This document shows positions 24,419-34,021 of a stretch of DNA of 41,060 nt, one piece after another; within the stretch, counting starts at the first letter, position 1; each line of letters starts with the position of its first letter. A model generated the notes under the pieces. That model was given only the letters and a program-made list of their open reading frames with translations. It had not been told where the DNA came from and searched no databases. Source of the DNA: a bacterium. Its GTDB lineage: Bacteria; Myxococcota_A; Bradymonadia; UBA7976; UBA1532. Location of the stretch: positions 1-41,060 of the forward strand of contig JAUHYW010000086.1 in NCBI GenBank assembly GCA_030426085.1. Direction: 5' to 3'. The position numbers and the translations under genes were made by a program.

Positions 24419-25120
24419 CTACAAGTGCTCGACCCAGCGGATGATCTGCCGCCGCTCGTCGTCGGTGAGGGTCTTCTCCATGCCCCGGACCCCCGGGTAG
24501 CCGGCCAGCACCCGCAGCACCAGAACGCTGTCCAGCGGGCGGCCCGGCTCGACGAGCAGCGCGTCCGCCCGGCGGCGCGAGGGCACCCCCACCAGCGCCT
24601 CGCGGGTCAGCGCCGGAGACGCCGCCGGCGCCGGCCCGTGGCACCCGCAGCGGCGGGCGAACAGGTCGGCCATCTCCCCGTCGGACGGCGCCGGCGGCGG
24701 GGCCCGGCCCTCGGCCGGCCCGGCCCGGAAGCTCACCGTGACCGGCGCCCCTCCCACCTCGCCGCCGAGGGCGGTCAGGCGGGCGCCGTCGAGGGTCAGG
24801 GTGTAGCCCAGATCGGGGCGCAGCGGGGTGTAGGGGCGCACCACCACCGCCGGCCCGACCGGGTCGTAGGCCACCGACACCGCCGTCTCCAGCTCGCCGG
24901 AGGACAGCGTCGCGACCCCGTCGCGCACGGTGCGCGGGTCGAGCCACGACCCGTAGGTCACCGTCAGCGGCCGGTCGGCGGGCCACACCTCGCCCGGGGC
25001 CGGCCGGGTCGCCTCGACGACCGGTACGAGGGTATCGCCGTCGGCCCCACATGCACTCAGGTGCGCCCACCCCAACAGGGACGTGACGAGTACGAGGCGG
25101 AATCGCGGAGCGGCGGTCAT
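24419..25120 (-). CDS. Lipoprotein with Ig-like domain and cytochrome-c-like C-terminus
   Basis: 233 residues from ATG 25120; ATG 25135 and 25147 are also in frame, but 25120 gives a compact signal peptide and keeps the pal -35 box outside the gene. Signal LVLVTSLLGWAHLSAC gives lipobox LSAC. The middle region, ATRPAPGEVWPADRPLTVTYGSWLDPRTV...YTPLRPDLGYTLTLDGA, is the Big_5/SbsA-type Ig-like domain. The C-terminus (MADLFARRCGCHGP...LVEPGRPLDSVLVLRVLAG...LTDDERRQIIRWVEHL) is the pattern of cytochrome-c-like domains from surface lipoproteins. The heme site reads CGCH, one residue shorter than CxxCH. Confidence 0.75.
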   Translation of the reverse strand: MTAAPRFRLVLVTSLLGWAHLSACGADGDTLVPVVEATRPAPGEVWPADRPLTVTYGSWLDPRTVRDGVATLSSGELETAVSVAYDPVGPAVVVRPYTPLRPDLGYTLTLDGARLTALGGEVGGAPVTVSFRAGPAEGRAPPPAPSDGEMADLFARRCGCHGPAPAASPALTREALVGVPSRRRADALLVEPGRPLDSVLVLRVLAGYPGVRGMEKTLTDDERRQIIRWVEHL

Positions 25121-25128
25121 TCGAGCAG

Positions 25129-25157
25129 TTGACATCCCGTTCGGCATGAACTAGCGT
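25129..25157 (+). promoter_or_regulatory. Promoter of the pal-like gene
   Basis: Consensus TTGACA (25129-25134), a 17-base spacer, and TAGCGT (25152-25157) followed by CC. It points rightwards to the pal-like gene with a leader of about 70 bases that holds an unusual run of A residues. The -10 box is identical to that of the TonB-dependent receptor gene. Confidence 0.6.
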
Positions 25158-25232
25158 CCGGCACAATCGGAGGCTCTCACCGTGCCCCGTGTCCGCACTT
25201 CAATCGAGAAAAAACCTTCACGGGTGACTGTC

Positions 25233-26000
25233 ATGATCCCAACTCGTCGTCTGCTTTTCGCGATGGTGCTCGGGGGCTCGGCCCTGCTCGCCAGCGGCTG
25301 TGGCCCCACCTACCCCAAGTGCGAGAACGATGGCCACTGCCGTGAGAAGGGCGAGTACTGCCTGCAGGGCACCTGTCAGGAGTGTCGCGACAACAGCCAC
25401 TGCGAAGGGCCGGGCATGATGTGCGCGGCGGGCAAGTGTCAGCGGCAGCCGGGGTACTGTGACGAGAACGTCGCCTGCGTCGGCAACCAGAAGTGCCGCG
25501 ACAACCAGTGCGGCCCCCAGTGCCTCGGGGACGACGAGTGCGACGGCAAGGAGTACTGCGAGGGCGGCACCTGCACCCCGCGGCCCGAGTGCGGCGACAA
25601 CTCGCTGACGCCCGCCTGCCCCGAGGGCCAGGAGTGCATCGGCGGGAGCTGTCAGGTCAAGGCCGTGCAGTGCACCGCCGAGCCGGTCTACTTCGACTTC
25701 AACCGGTCGAACATCAAGCGCGGCCAGCGCACCAAGCTCGACGAGGTCGCCTCGTGCCTCGCCGACCCCAACGCCGCCACGGTGGTGCTCGGGGGCCACG
25801 CCGACGAGCGGGGCACCGAGGAGTACAACCTCGCGCTGAGCGAGCGCCGGGCCGACGCCGCCAAGCGGTACCTGGTCAACAAGGGCGCGGCGAGCAGCAA
25901 GCTCGAGACCATCGGCTACGGCGAGAGCAGCCCGGCGGTGAACGGCAGCAACGAGCGGGCGTGGTCCCGCAACCGCCGGGTCGAGTTCACCCCCCGCTGA
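25233..26000 (+). CDS. pal: Pal-like lipoprotein with Cys-rich insert and OmpA domain
   Basis: 255 residues from ATG 25233, giving signal peptide LLFAMVLGGSALLASGC with Cys23 as the lipidated residue. GTG 25182 would add 17 hydrophilic residues. Residues ~30-140 form a Cys-rich region of short modules (CENDGHCREKGEYCLQGTCQ, CRDNSHC, CDGKEYCEGGTCTP), absent from ordinary Pal. The OmpA C-terminal peptidoglycan-binding domain follows: VYFDFNRSNIKRGQRTKLDE, GGHADERGTEEYNLALSERRA, and RNRRVEF. Pal holds the outer membrane to the cell wall with TolB. A CpoB-like gene follows 97 bases later, as in tol-pal operons, but no tolQRAB is in the window. Confidence 0.88.
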   Translation: MIPTRRLLFAMVLGGSALLASGCGPTYPKCENDGHCREKGEYCLQGTCQECRDNSHCEGPGMMCAAGKCQRQPGYCDENVACVGNQKCRDNQCGPQCLGDDECDGKEYCEGGTCTPRPECGDNSLTPACPEGQECIGGSCQVKAVQCTAEPVYFDFNRSNIKRGQRTKLDEVASCLADPNAATVVLGGHADERGTEEYNLALSERRADAAKRYLVNKGAASSKLETIGYGESSPAVNGSNERAWSRNRRVEFTPR

Positions 26001-26039
26001 GCCTCGCCCCCGCGCCCCGCGCGGGAAGAGCACGCCGCG

Positions 26040-26061
26040 ACGGCCGGGTTCTCCCGGCCGT
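26040..26061. terminator. Hairpin between pal-like and cpoB-like genes
   Basis: ACGGCCGGG, loop TTCT, CCCGGCCGT: a perfect 9-bp GC-rich stem 40 bases after the pal-like stop. The tail TTGCCCGTTC is only mildly T-rich. It could reduce read-through into the next gene or stabilise the pal transcript. Confidence 0.5.
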
Positions 26062-26097
26062 TGCCCGTTCATGCCCACCCGAACCCGGGAGTGACCG

Positions 26098-26877
26098 ATG
26101 CGGTTCCTCCGATTCCTGGCCCTCGCCCTGCTGCTGCCCGCGCTCTCCGGCTGCGTGAGCTACTGGAAGGGGCAGGAGATGGACGCCGAGCTCAAGGCCC
26201 TGCAAGGGCAGGTCGAGCAGCTCGTCGAAGACCAGCGCACCACCCGCGAAGCCCATCAGAAGTCGCTCACCGGGCTCGACGGCCGGGTGGCGGCCCTGGA
26301 GGGCGAGCTGTCGCAATCCCTCGAGCGGCTGCGGTCGAACAGCGCCGACAGCGGGCTCGAGCTGCAGAAGCTGCGGGAGGAGCTCGCCGCCATCAAGGGC
26401 GAGATCGAGACGGTCAAGCACAAGGCGGCCAGCCAGCCCGACGACGGTCTGCCGGTCGTCTCGCCGCCGGCCGGCGCGCCGCCGCTGCCCGACAACCCGG
26501 CCGACCTCTACCGCTACGGCTACGAGCGCAAGCGGGCCAACGACTGCCCCGAGGCCATCCGGGCGTTCGTCAAGCTGGCCCGGGACTTCCCCGACTACGG
26601 CCGCTCGGACAACGGGCTGGCCCTGGCGGCCGAGTGTCAGTATGCGAGCCAGGACTACCCCGGCTCGCTGCGCACGCTGAAGCTGATCACCGACAAGTAC
26701 ACCACCGGCGACAAGATCGACGACGCGCTGGTGCTGATGCACGACAACTTCGTCGCCCTCGGCCAGTGCCAGCAGGCGGTGCTGTTCCTCGAGACGATGA
26801 TCAAGGACCACCCCACCTCGAACCGCATCGACGAGGCCCGCACCAAGCTGCGGGAGACCAAGCGCGCCTGCCGCTGA
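26098..26877 (+). CDS. CpoB/YbgF-like tol-pal associated lipoprotein
   Basis: 259 residues from ATG 26098 behind GGGAGTG. Lipobox LSGC at Cys19. Residues ~27-115 are a coiled coil (MDAELKALQGQVEQLVEDQ...LREELAAIKGEIETVKHK), the trimerisation region of CpoB. After a Pro-rich linker, residues ~140-255 form a TPR domain: LYRYGYERKRANDCPEAIRAFVKLARDFPDYGRSDNGLALAAECQYASQDYPGSLRTLKLITDKY. E. coli CpoB coordinates outer-membrane constriction with peptidoglycan synthesis and is soluble, whereas this one is a lipoprotein. It probably works with the Pal-like protein just upstream. Confidence 0.85.
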   Translation: MRFLRFLALALLLPALSGCVSYWKGQEMDAELKALQGQVEQLVEDQRTTREAHQKSLTGLDGRVAALEGELSQSLERLRSNSADSGLELQKLREELAAIKGEIETVKHKAASQPDDGLPVVSPPAGAPPLPDNPADLYRYGYERKRANDCPEAIRAFVKLARDFPDYGRSDNGLALAAECQYASQDYPGSLRTLKLITDKYTTGDKIDDALVLMHDNFVALGQCQQAVLFLETMIKDHPTSNRIDEARTKLRETKRACR

Positions 26878-27048
26878 CCCTCGGACGGCGACCGACCCGA
26901 TCCCCCACCCCGAACGCCCCGGAGGGCAGCGCCGAATCCGGTTTCGACGCGCCGTCCGCGCCGCGACCGCGCCGTCCTCGCCCGGGTCACCTCGAAAATC
27001 CACGGCGTTCGGCCGCGGGCCGCGTCACCGCGCCCGCCCGGGCCTCGG

Positions 27049-27074
27049 AGATCTGCGGTTTCATCCGCAGATCT
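27049..27074. promoter_or_regulatory. 10-bp hairpin upstream of the Gly-Glu lipoprotein gene
   Basis: AGATCTGCGG, loop TTTCAT, CCGCAGATCT: a perfect 10-bp stem in the 283-base gap between the cpoB-like gene and the Gly-Glu lipoprotein. It is 87 bases before the lipoprotein start. No T-run follows. It could be an operator, an attenuator or the 3-prime end of the cpoB-like transcript. The rest of the gap shows no gene. Confidence 0.5.
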
Positions 27075-27160
27075 TCGTGGGGGCAACCCCGCACGTCGGC
27101 TTTGATCTCGACCCGCCGGCTCCCTCACCATCGAGGCAGTGACGACAAGGAGGAGCGACG

Positions 27161-29437
<2,277 letters not shown>

Positions 29438-29444
29438 GCGCCGA

Positions 29445-29467
29445 GGCTCAGGCCCCCGGCCTCAGCC
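29445..29467. terminator. Shared terminator-like hairpin between convergent genes
   Basis: GGCTCAGGCC, loop CCC, GGCCTCAGCC: a 10-bp stem with one C-C mismatch. It sits right after the Gly-Glu lipoprotein stop and overlaps the stop codon region of the convergent reductase gene (29462-29464). It could serve both strands. No T-run. Confidence 0.5.
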
Positions 29468-30658
29468 CTCGATGTCGAACTGCACGCCAGCCGCCCGAAT
29501 CCGCTCGAGCAGCCGCAGCCCGAGCCCGGTGGCCGGCGTGAGCACCCCCCCGCCCCCGGGCAGGCGATCCCCATCCAGGGCCAGCGCCAGGGCCGACTCG
29601 CACAGCATGAGCACGGTCACCCGGTTGCCGGGGTCGCCTCGGGCGAACAGCGTGGCCCGGATCTGGCCCCCGTCCTCGCCGACGCCGAGGTAGCGGGTCT
29701 TGACGAAGCCGCCGTCCATCGTCGCCTCGTCCGGCCCCTGGCCCGGATCGGGCCCGAAGCGGGCCAGCAGCGCCCGCCCGCTGTCCGAGGCCATGAGCGG
29801 GGCGACCGCGGCCAGCCCGGCGCCGACGCCCACCGCCATCGCCAGCCCCTTGGCCCCCCGGCCGCAGTCCATCCACTCCTGGTAGGCGAAGGTCGGGCCG
29901 TAGCCCTTGCCCCGCCCGGCCCACAGCGCGTGGCTGCGGCGCACGACCCGGGTGTTGATCGGGCCCATGAGGAACGGCGCCAGCCACCGCCCCTCGTGGC
30001 GCCGGGGCCCCTGGGGGTCGGGCTCGGCGTGGGGGTCGGGGCGCCGCTCGGGGGGGTTGAGCAGCGAGGGGTCGTCCACCTCGCCCAGCCAGCCCTGCTC
30101 GCCCATCGCCCGGGCCGAGGCCAGGGTGCCGCCGTTGAAGCCGCCCTTGCCGGCGAAGTACGCCTCGACCCGGGCGGTGGCGGTGCCCCGCCGACGCAGG
30201 TGCTCGACGAGCGCCAGGGTGCCGATGTCGCTGGGCACCGAGTCGAAGCCGCAGAAGGGGATGATGCGGGTGCCGTCGGTGGCCGCCTTGTCGTGGTGGC
30301 GGTCGATGAGCCGTCGGACCCAGGGGGACTCCCCGGTGATGTCGACGTAGTCGACGCCGTGGAAGACGCAGGCGTCGACGACCAGATCACCGAACCGGGA
30401 GAAGGGCCCGGCGGTGGTCGACAGCACCCGGGTCCGGGCGCACATCGCGCTGACGGCGTCCCGGTCGAGGCCGTTGGCCACCACCACCCCGTCGGGGGCC
30501 CGGTCGAGCGCGCCGGCGAGGGCGTCGAGCTTGTCCGGGTCGCGGCCGGCGATGGCCCAGCGCAGCCCGTCGGGCGCGTTGCGGGCGAAGTAGTCCGCGC
30601 TCTGACGCCCGGTGAACCCGGTCGCCCCGTACAGGATCACGTCGAATTCGCGCTTCAC
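29462..30658 (-). CDS. Saccharopine dehydrogenase-like / trans-acting enoyl reductase family protein
   Basis: 398 residues from GTG 30658 behind GGAGG. The N-terminal Rossmann fold reads FDVILYGATGFTGRQSADYFA, with AIAGRDPDKLDAL after strand 2, typical for NADP binding. VLSTTAGPFSRFGDLVVDACVFHGVDYVDITGE and FCGFDSVPSDIGTL are the signatures of the saccharopine dehydrogenase NADP-binding family, including mycobacterial trans-acting enoyl reductases of phenolic lipid synthesis. The real substrate is unknown. A hydrophobic Ala-rich segment (GLAMAVGVGAGLAAVAPLMA) may contact lipid or membrane. The helical-repeat gene lies upstream on the same strand with an 84-base gap. Confidence 0.88.
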   Translation of the reverse strand: MKREFDVILYGATGFTGRQSADYFARNAPDGLRWAIAGRDPDKLDALAGALDRAPDGVVVANGLDRDAVSAMCARTRVLSTTAGPFSRFGDLVVDACVFHGVDYVDITGESPWVRRLIDRHHDKAATDGTRIIPFCGFDSVPSDIGTLALVEHLRRRGTATARVEAYFAGKGGFNGGTLASARAMGEQGWLGEVDDPSLLNPPERRPDPHAEPDPQGPRRHEGRWLAPFLMGPINTRVVRRSHALWAGRGKGYGPTFAYQEWMDCGRGAKGLAMAVGVGAGLAAVAPLMASDSGRALLARFGPDPGQGPDEATMDGGFVKTRYLGVGEDGGQIRATLFARGDPGNRVTVLMLCESALALALDGDRLPGGGGVLTPATGLGLRLLERIRAAGVQFDIEG

Positions 30659-30742
30659 CGGCGCCTCCGTGTTGCGGTCGTGCGAGGGGAGGATGTCCCG
30701 GCGGGGCGCCCGGTGGCGGGCGACGCGCAGCGAGCGGGGCGG

Positions 30743-31720
30743 TCAGCCGGCGCGGAAGGCCTTGATGGCGCCGGCGGCGTCGCCCGGGTGGGCGTCGACG
30801 ACCGCCCGCAGGCGGCCGAGGCTGGGCGAGATCAGCTCGACGCTGGCCTCGGGCAGCAGGTCGAGGTCGGGCTCGAGCATCTCCCAGTCGTTGCCGAGCA
30901 GCAGCTCCTGGAGGAGCTGATAGGTCAGCTCGTACTCCGGCAGGGTCGACTGGGCCATGAGGTAGTAGGTCAGCGCGACCTTGGGCTGGCGCATGCCGTA
31001 GACATGGATCTCGCCCATCGTCAGCATGTAGGTCACCGCCAGCTCGGGGCGCTTCTTGCGGCGCTGCATCTTGTCGATGAGCGCGTGGCAGGTCTCGATG
31101 GCCTCTTCCCAGTTCTCGAGCTCGAGGTCGAGCTTGAGCATCTTGTCGAGCAGCTTGGTCTCGTCGCCGAGCACCTGCCGGGCCCGGATGTAGCACGGGC
31201 GGGCCTTCTTCGGCGCGGCCAGCTTGCGCCAGTGCACGTCGCCCAGCTTCTGCCACGCCCGCCCGCCGGCCTCGCCCGGCTGGTCGACGAGGCGCTCGAG
31301 GCACTCGGCCACCTGGGGCCAGCGGCTGGCGGCCCCGGCCAGCGCCGCCCGGGCGCGCAGGCTGGGGAAGTGCAGCGGGTCGTCTTCGAGGGCGTCGGCC
31401 AGGGCGGCCTCGGCGGCCTCACGGGACTCGGCGGGCAGGGTCTCGAGGATCGGAGCGGCGCCCGACTCGCCGGCGAGCTGCCGATCGAGCTGACGGCTCA
31501 GCCGGTCGACGAGCCCGCCGGCGTCGCCCTCGTCGGTGAGCGCCTCGCCGGCCGTCTCGGGGTCTTCGAGCACCGCCCGCTTCAGCCGGACCACCGCCAC
31601 CCGGTGCAGCAGCGGGGCGACGAAGGTCGCCGGGATGCGGCCCCGGGTCGCGTCGAGCAGGCGGGTCAGGTCGCCTTCGACGGCGCCCCAGGCATCGATG
31701 TCCAACTGCCGTGCGTCCAT
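30743..31720 (-). CDS. Helical-repeat (TPR-like) hypothetical protein
   Basis: 325 residues from ATG 31720. No signal peptide. All-helical, with TPR-like pairs: DPLHFPSLRARAALAGAASRWPQVAECLERLVDQ, AWQKLGDVHWRKLAAPKKARPCYIRARQVL, LDKMLKLDLELENWEEAIETCHALIDKM, AVTYMLTMGEIHVYGMRQPKVALTYYLMAQ. Such proteins usually scaffold others. A TTGCCT...TAGACT promoter ends seven bases before the ATG, so the mRNA is probably leaderless. It is divergent from proA across 148 bases. Partner unknown. Confidence 0.75.
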   Translation of the reverse strand: MDARQLDIDAWGAVEGDLTRLLDATRGRIPATFVAPLLHRVAVVRLKRAVLEDPETAGEALTDEGDAGGLVDRLSRQLDRQLAGESGAAPILETLPAESREAAEAALADALEDDPLHFPSLRARAALAGAASRWPQVAECLERLVDQPGEAGGRAWQKLGDVHWRKLAAPKKARPCYIRARQVLGDETKLLDKMLKLDLELENWEEAIETCHALIDKMQRRKKRPELAVTYMLTMGEIHVYGMRQPKVALTYYLMAQSTLPEYELTYQLLQELLLGNDWEMLEPDLDLLPEASVELISPSLGRLRAVVDAHPGDAAGAIKAFRAG

Positions 31721-31727
31721 GATCGGC

Positions 31728-31755
31728 AGTCTAACACCCTCCCGCCGACAGGCAA
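31728..31755 (-). promoter_or_regulatory. Promoter of the helical-repeat gene, probably leaderless
   Basis: On the minus strand TTGCCT (31755-31750), a 16-base spacer, and TAGACT (31733-31728). Only seven bases separate the -10 box from the ATG at 31720. A GGAGGG lies in the spacer, too far upstream to act as a ribosome-binding site if the transcript starts at the ATG. Confidence 0.5.
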
Positions 31756-31778
31756 CGTTCTGTGTGCCGAAGCGCGCG

Positions 31779-31798
31779 TCGGGCCCGCGCGGGCCCGA
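31779..31798. promoter_or_regulatory. 20-bp perfect palindrome in the proA divergent region
   Basis: TCGGGCCCGCGCGGGCCCGA is self-complementary over all 20 bases. It lies between the two divergent promoters of the helical-repeat gene and proA, 71 bases before proA. A dimeric repressor site is the simplest reading; a cruciform or terminator stem is also possible. Confidence 0.5.
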
Positions 31799-31868
31799 TC
31801 CGGGTGTATCCCGCGGGCGCGGTCTGGCATCATGCCCGACGGCGAACGCCTCGAACGGGAGCGGAGCG

Positions 31869-33125
31869 ATGGACGCGAGCGAACAGATGGCGCAGCTCGG
31901 GCGCCGGGCGCGGGCGGCGGCGCGCGCGCTGGCCAAGGCCCCCGGCCGCATGCGGACCGACGCGCTGCTGCGCATGGCCGACGCCCTCGAGGCCCACCGG
32001 GGGCGCATCGCCGAGGCCAACGCCCGCGACCTCGCCGCGGCGGACGAGAAGGGCATCAAGGGCGCTTTCCGCGACCGGCTGAAGCTCACCGACAGCCGGC
32101 TGGCGGGCATGGTGCAAGGGCTGCGCGAGGTGGCGGCGATGCCCGATCCGGTCGGCGAGCTGACCGGCGAGCGGGTGCGGCCCAACGGCCTGCGGGTGGC
32201 GCAGATGCGCATTCCGCTGGGCGTGGTGGGCATCATCTACGAGGCCCGGCCCAACGTGACCGCCGACGCCGCCGGGCTGTGCCTCAAGAGCGGCAACGCG
32301 GTCTTCCTGCGGGGGGGCAGCGAGGCGAAGCACAGCAACGCGGCCATCCTCGAGGTGCTGCGCGAGGCGGTGGTCGCCGCCGGGCTGCCGGCCGACGCGC
32401 TGATGAGCCTGCCGAGCACCGACCGGGCCTGGATCATGGAGATGCTCCAGGCCGAAGAGCACCTGGACGTGGTCATCCCCCGGGGCGGCGAGGCGCTGAT
32501 CCGGTTCGTCGCCGAGAACGCCCGCATGCCGGTGATCAAGCACTACAAGGGCGTGTGCCACGTCTTCGTCGACCGGGCGGCCGATCTGGAGAAGGCCCTC
32601 GACATCGGGTTCAACGCCAAGGTGCAGCGCCCCGGGGTGTGCAACGCGATGGAGACCCTGCTGGTGCACGCCGCCGTCGCCGAGCGGTTCCTGCCGCCGA
32701 TGGCCGACCGCCTGATCGGGGCCGGGGTCGAGCTGCGCGGCTGCGACCGCACCCGGGCGCTGGTGCCGGCGGCGAAGGCGGCCACCGAGGACGACTGGTA
32801 CGAGGAGTACACCGACCTCATCCTCGCCGTCCGGGTCGTCGACGACCTCGACGCGGCCATCGCCCACATCGAGACCTACGGCTCGGACCACACCGAGTCG
32901 ATCGTCAGCGAGGACTACTCCGCGGTGCAGCGCTTCCTCGAGGAGGTGTCGAGCAGCGTCGTGATCGCCAACGCCTCGACCCGCTTCGCCGACGGCGGCC
33001 AGATGGGGCTGGGGGCCGAGATCGGCATCAGCACCACCCGGCTGCACGCCTACGGCCCGATGGGGGTCGTCGACCTCACCACCCGCAAGTACGTGATCCG
33101 CGGCGCGGGTCAGATCCGGACCTGA
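31869..33125 (+). CDS. proA: Gamma-glutamyl phosphate reductase ProA
   Basis: 418 residues from ATG 31869 behind GGGAGCGGAG. Aldehyde-dehydrogenase-fold enzyme reducing gamma-glutamyl phosphate to glutamate semialdehyde with NADPH, the second step of proline synthesis. Family motifs: IPLGVVGIIYEARPNVTADAAGLCLKSGNAVFLRGG, the catalytic-Cys segment KVQRPGVCNAMETLLVH, YGSDHTESIVSEDY, and the C-terminal VIANASTRFADGGQMGLGAEIGISTTRLHAYGPMG. Length is normal. proB is not in the window. rsfS starts 49 bases downstream on the same strand. Confidence 0.97.
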   Translation: MDASEQMAQLGRRARAAARALAKAPGRMRTDALLRMADALEAHRGRIAEANARDLAAADEKGIKGAFRDRLKLTDSRLAGMVQGLREVAAMPDPVGELTGERVRPNGLRVAQMRIPLGVVGIIYEARPNVTADAAGLCLKSGNAVFLRGGSEAKHSNAAILEVLREAVVAAGLPADALMSLPSTDRAWIMEMLQAEEHLDVVIPRGGEALIRFVAENARMPVIKHYKGVCHVFVDRAADLEKALDIGFNAKVQRPGVCNAMETLLVHAAVAERFLPPMADRLIGAGVELRGCDRTRALVPAAKAATEDDWYEEYTDLILAVRVVDDLDAAIAHIETYGSDHTESIVSEDYSAVQRFLEEVSSSVVIANASTRFADGGQMGLGAEIGISTTRLHAYGPMGVVDLTTRKYVIRGAGQIRT

Positions 33126-33174
33126 TGCCGGACCGCGCCGCCCCGCCACGGCCCGCCGAGGCCGCAAGGACTCC

Positions 33175-33531
33175 ATGGAACCGATCGAACTGACCCGGCT
33201 GTTGGCCGACGCGGCCGACGAGAAGGCCGCCGAGGATCTGCTCGTGCTCGACGTCGAGAAGCTGGTGGGCTACGCGGCCTACTTCGTCATCTGCTCGGCC
33301 CGCAGCGGGCGGCAGGTGCAGGCCATCGCCGACCACGTCGTGCGGCGGCTGCGCACCGAGTACGGCTACCGACCCCTCGGCACCGACGGGGTGGGCATCA
33401 AGGCCAACTGGGCGGTGCTGGACTACGGCGACGTCGTGATGCACGTCTTCCGCAACGACGAGCGGGCGCTCTACGACCTCGAGGGGCTGTGGCAGGACGC
33501 GCCCCGGGTCGAGCTGGAGCAGGCGAGCTGA
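33175..33531 (+). CDS. rsfS: Ribosomal silencing factor RsfS
   Basis: 118 residues from ATG 33175 behind AAGGA. The family core is complete: DEKAAEDLLVLDVEKLVGYAAYFVICSARSGRQVQAIADHV, GTDGVGIKANWAVLDYGDVVMHVF and YDLEGLWQDAPRV. RsfS binds ribosomal protein uL14 on the 50S subunit and blocks joining with 30S during starvation. It is followed after seven bases by rlmH, the usual arrangement. nadD, commonly just before rsfS, is missing here. Confidence 0.97.
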   Translation: MEPIELTRLLADAADEKAAEDLLVLDVEKLVGYAAYFVICSARSGRQVQAIADHVVRRLRTEYGYRPLGTDGVGIKANWAVLDYGDVVMHVFRNDERALYDLEGLWQDAPRVELEQAS

Positions 33532-33538
33532 GAGCGCC

Positions 33539-34012
33539 GTGAAGATCTGCGTGATCGCGGTGGGCAAGCTGCGGGCGGACTACGCCCGCAGCGGCTGCGG
33601 GGACTTCTTCGACCGGGCCGGGCGCTACCTGGACGTCGAGGTGGTCGAGGTGCGCGACGCCCGCCGGTCGAAGCGGGGCGATCCGGCGCGGTACAAGACC
33701 GACGAGGCCGAGCGGCTGCTGGCCGCGATCCCGACCGGGGCGACGGTGCTGGCCCTCGACGAGCGGGGCCGGCAGTGGGACAGCCGGGGCTTCGCCGGCT
33801 ACGTCGAGACGCTGCGCGACCGGGCGGTGCCCTGCCTCGCGCTGCTGCTCGGGGGGCCCGACGGGCTCGACCCGGCGGTGCGGCGGCGGGCCGATCGGGT
33901 GTGGGCCCTGGGGTCGCTGACGATGAGCCACGAGCTGGCCCGGCTGGTCCTCGCCGAGCAGATCTACCGGGCGGGCACCATCCTGGCCGGGCTGCCCTAC
34001 CACCGGGACTGA
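33539..34012 (+). CDS. rlmH: 23S rRNA (pseudouridine1915-N3)-methyltransferase RlmH
   Basis: 157 residues from GTG 33539. A SPOUT methyltransferase: MKICVIAVGKL at the start, VLALDERGRQWDSRGFAGYVE in the middle, the knot motif LLLGGPDGLDPAVRRRAD, and the C-terminal SLTMSHELARLVLAEQIYRAGTILAGLPYHRD. It methylates pseudouridine 1915 in helix 69 of 23S rRNA in assembled ribosomes. Length is normal. It converges with the kinase gene, with nine bases between stops. Confidence 0.97.
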   Translation: MKICVIAVGKLRADYARSGCGDFFDRAGRYLDVEVVEVRDARRSKRGDPARYKTDEAERLLAAIPTGATVLALDERGRQWDSRGFAGYVETLRDRAVPCLALLLGGPDGLDPAVRRRADRVWALGSLTMSHELARLVLAEQIYRAGTILAGLPYHRD

Positions 34013-34021
34013 CCGCCCAGG

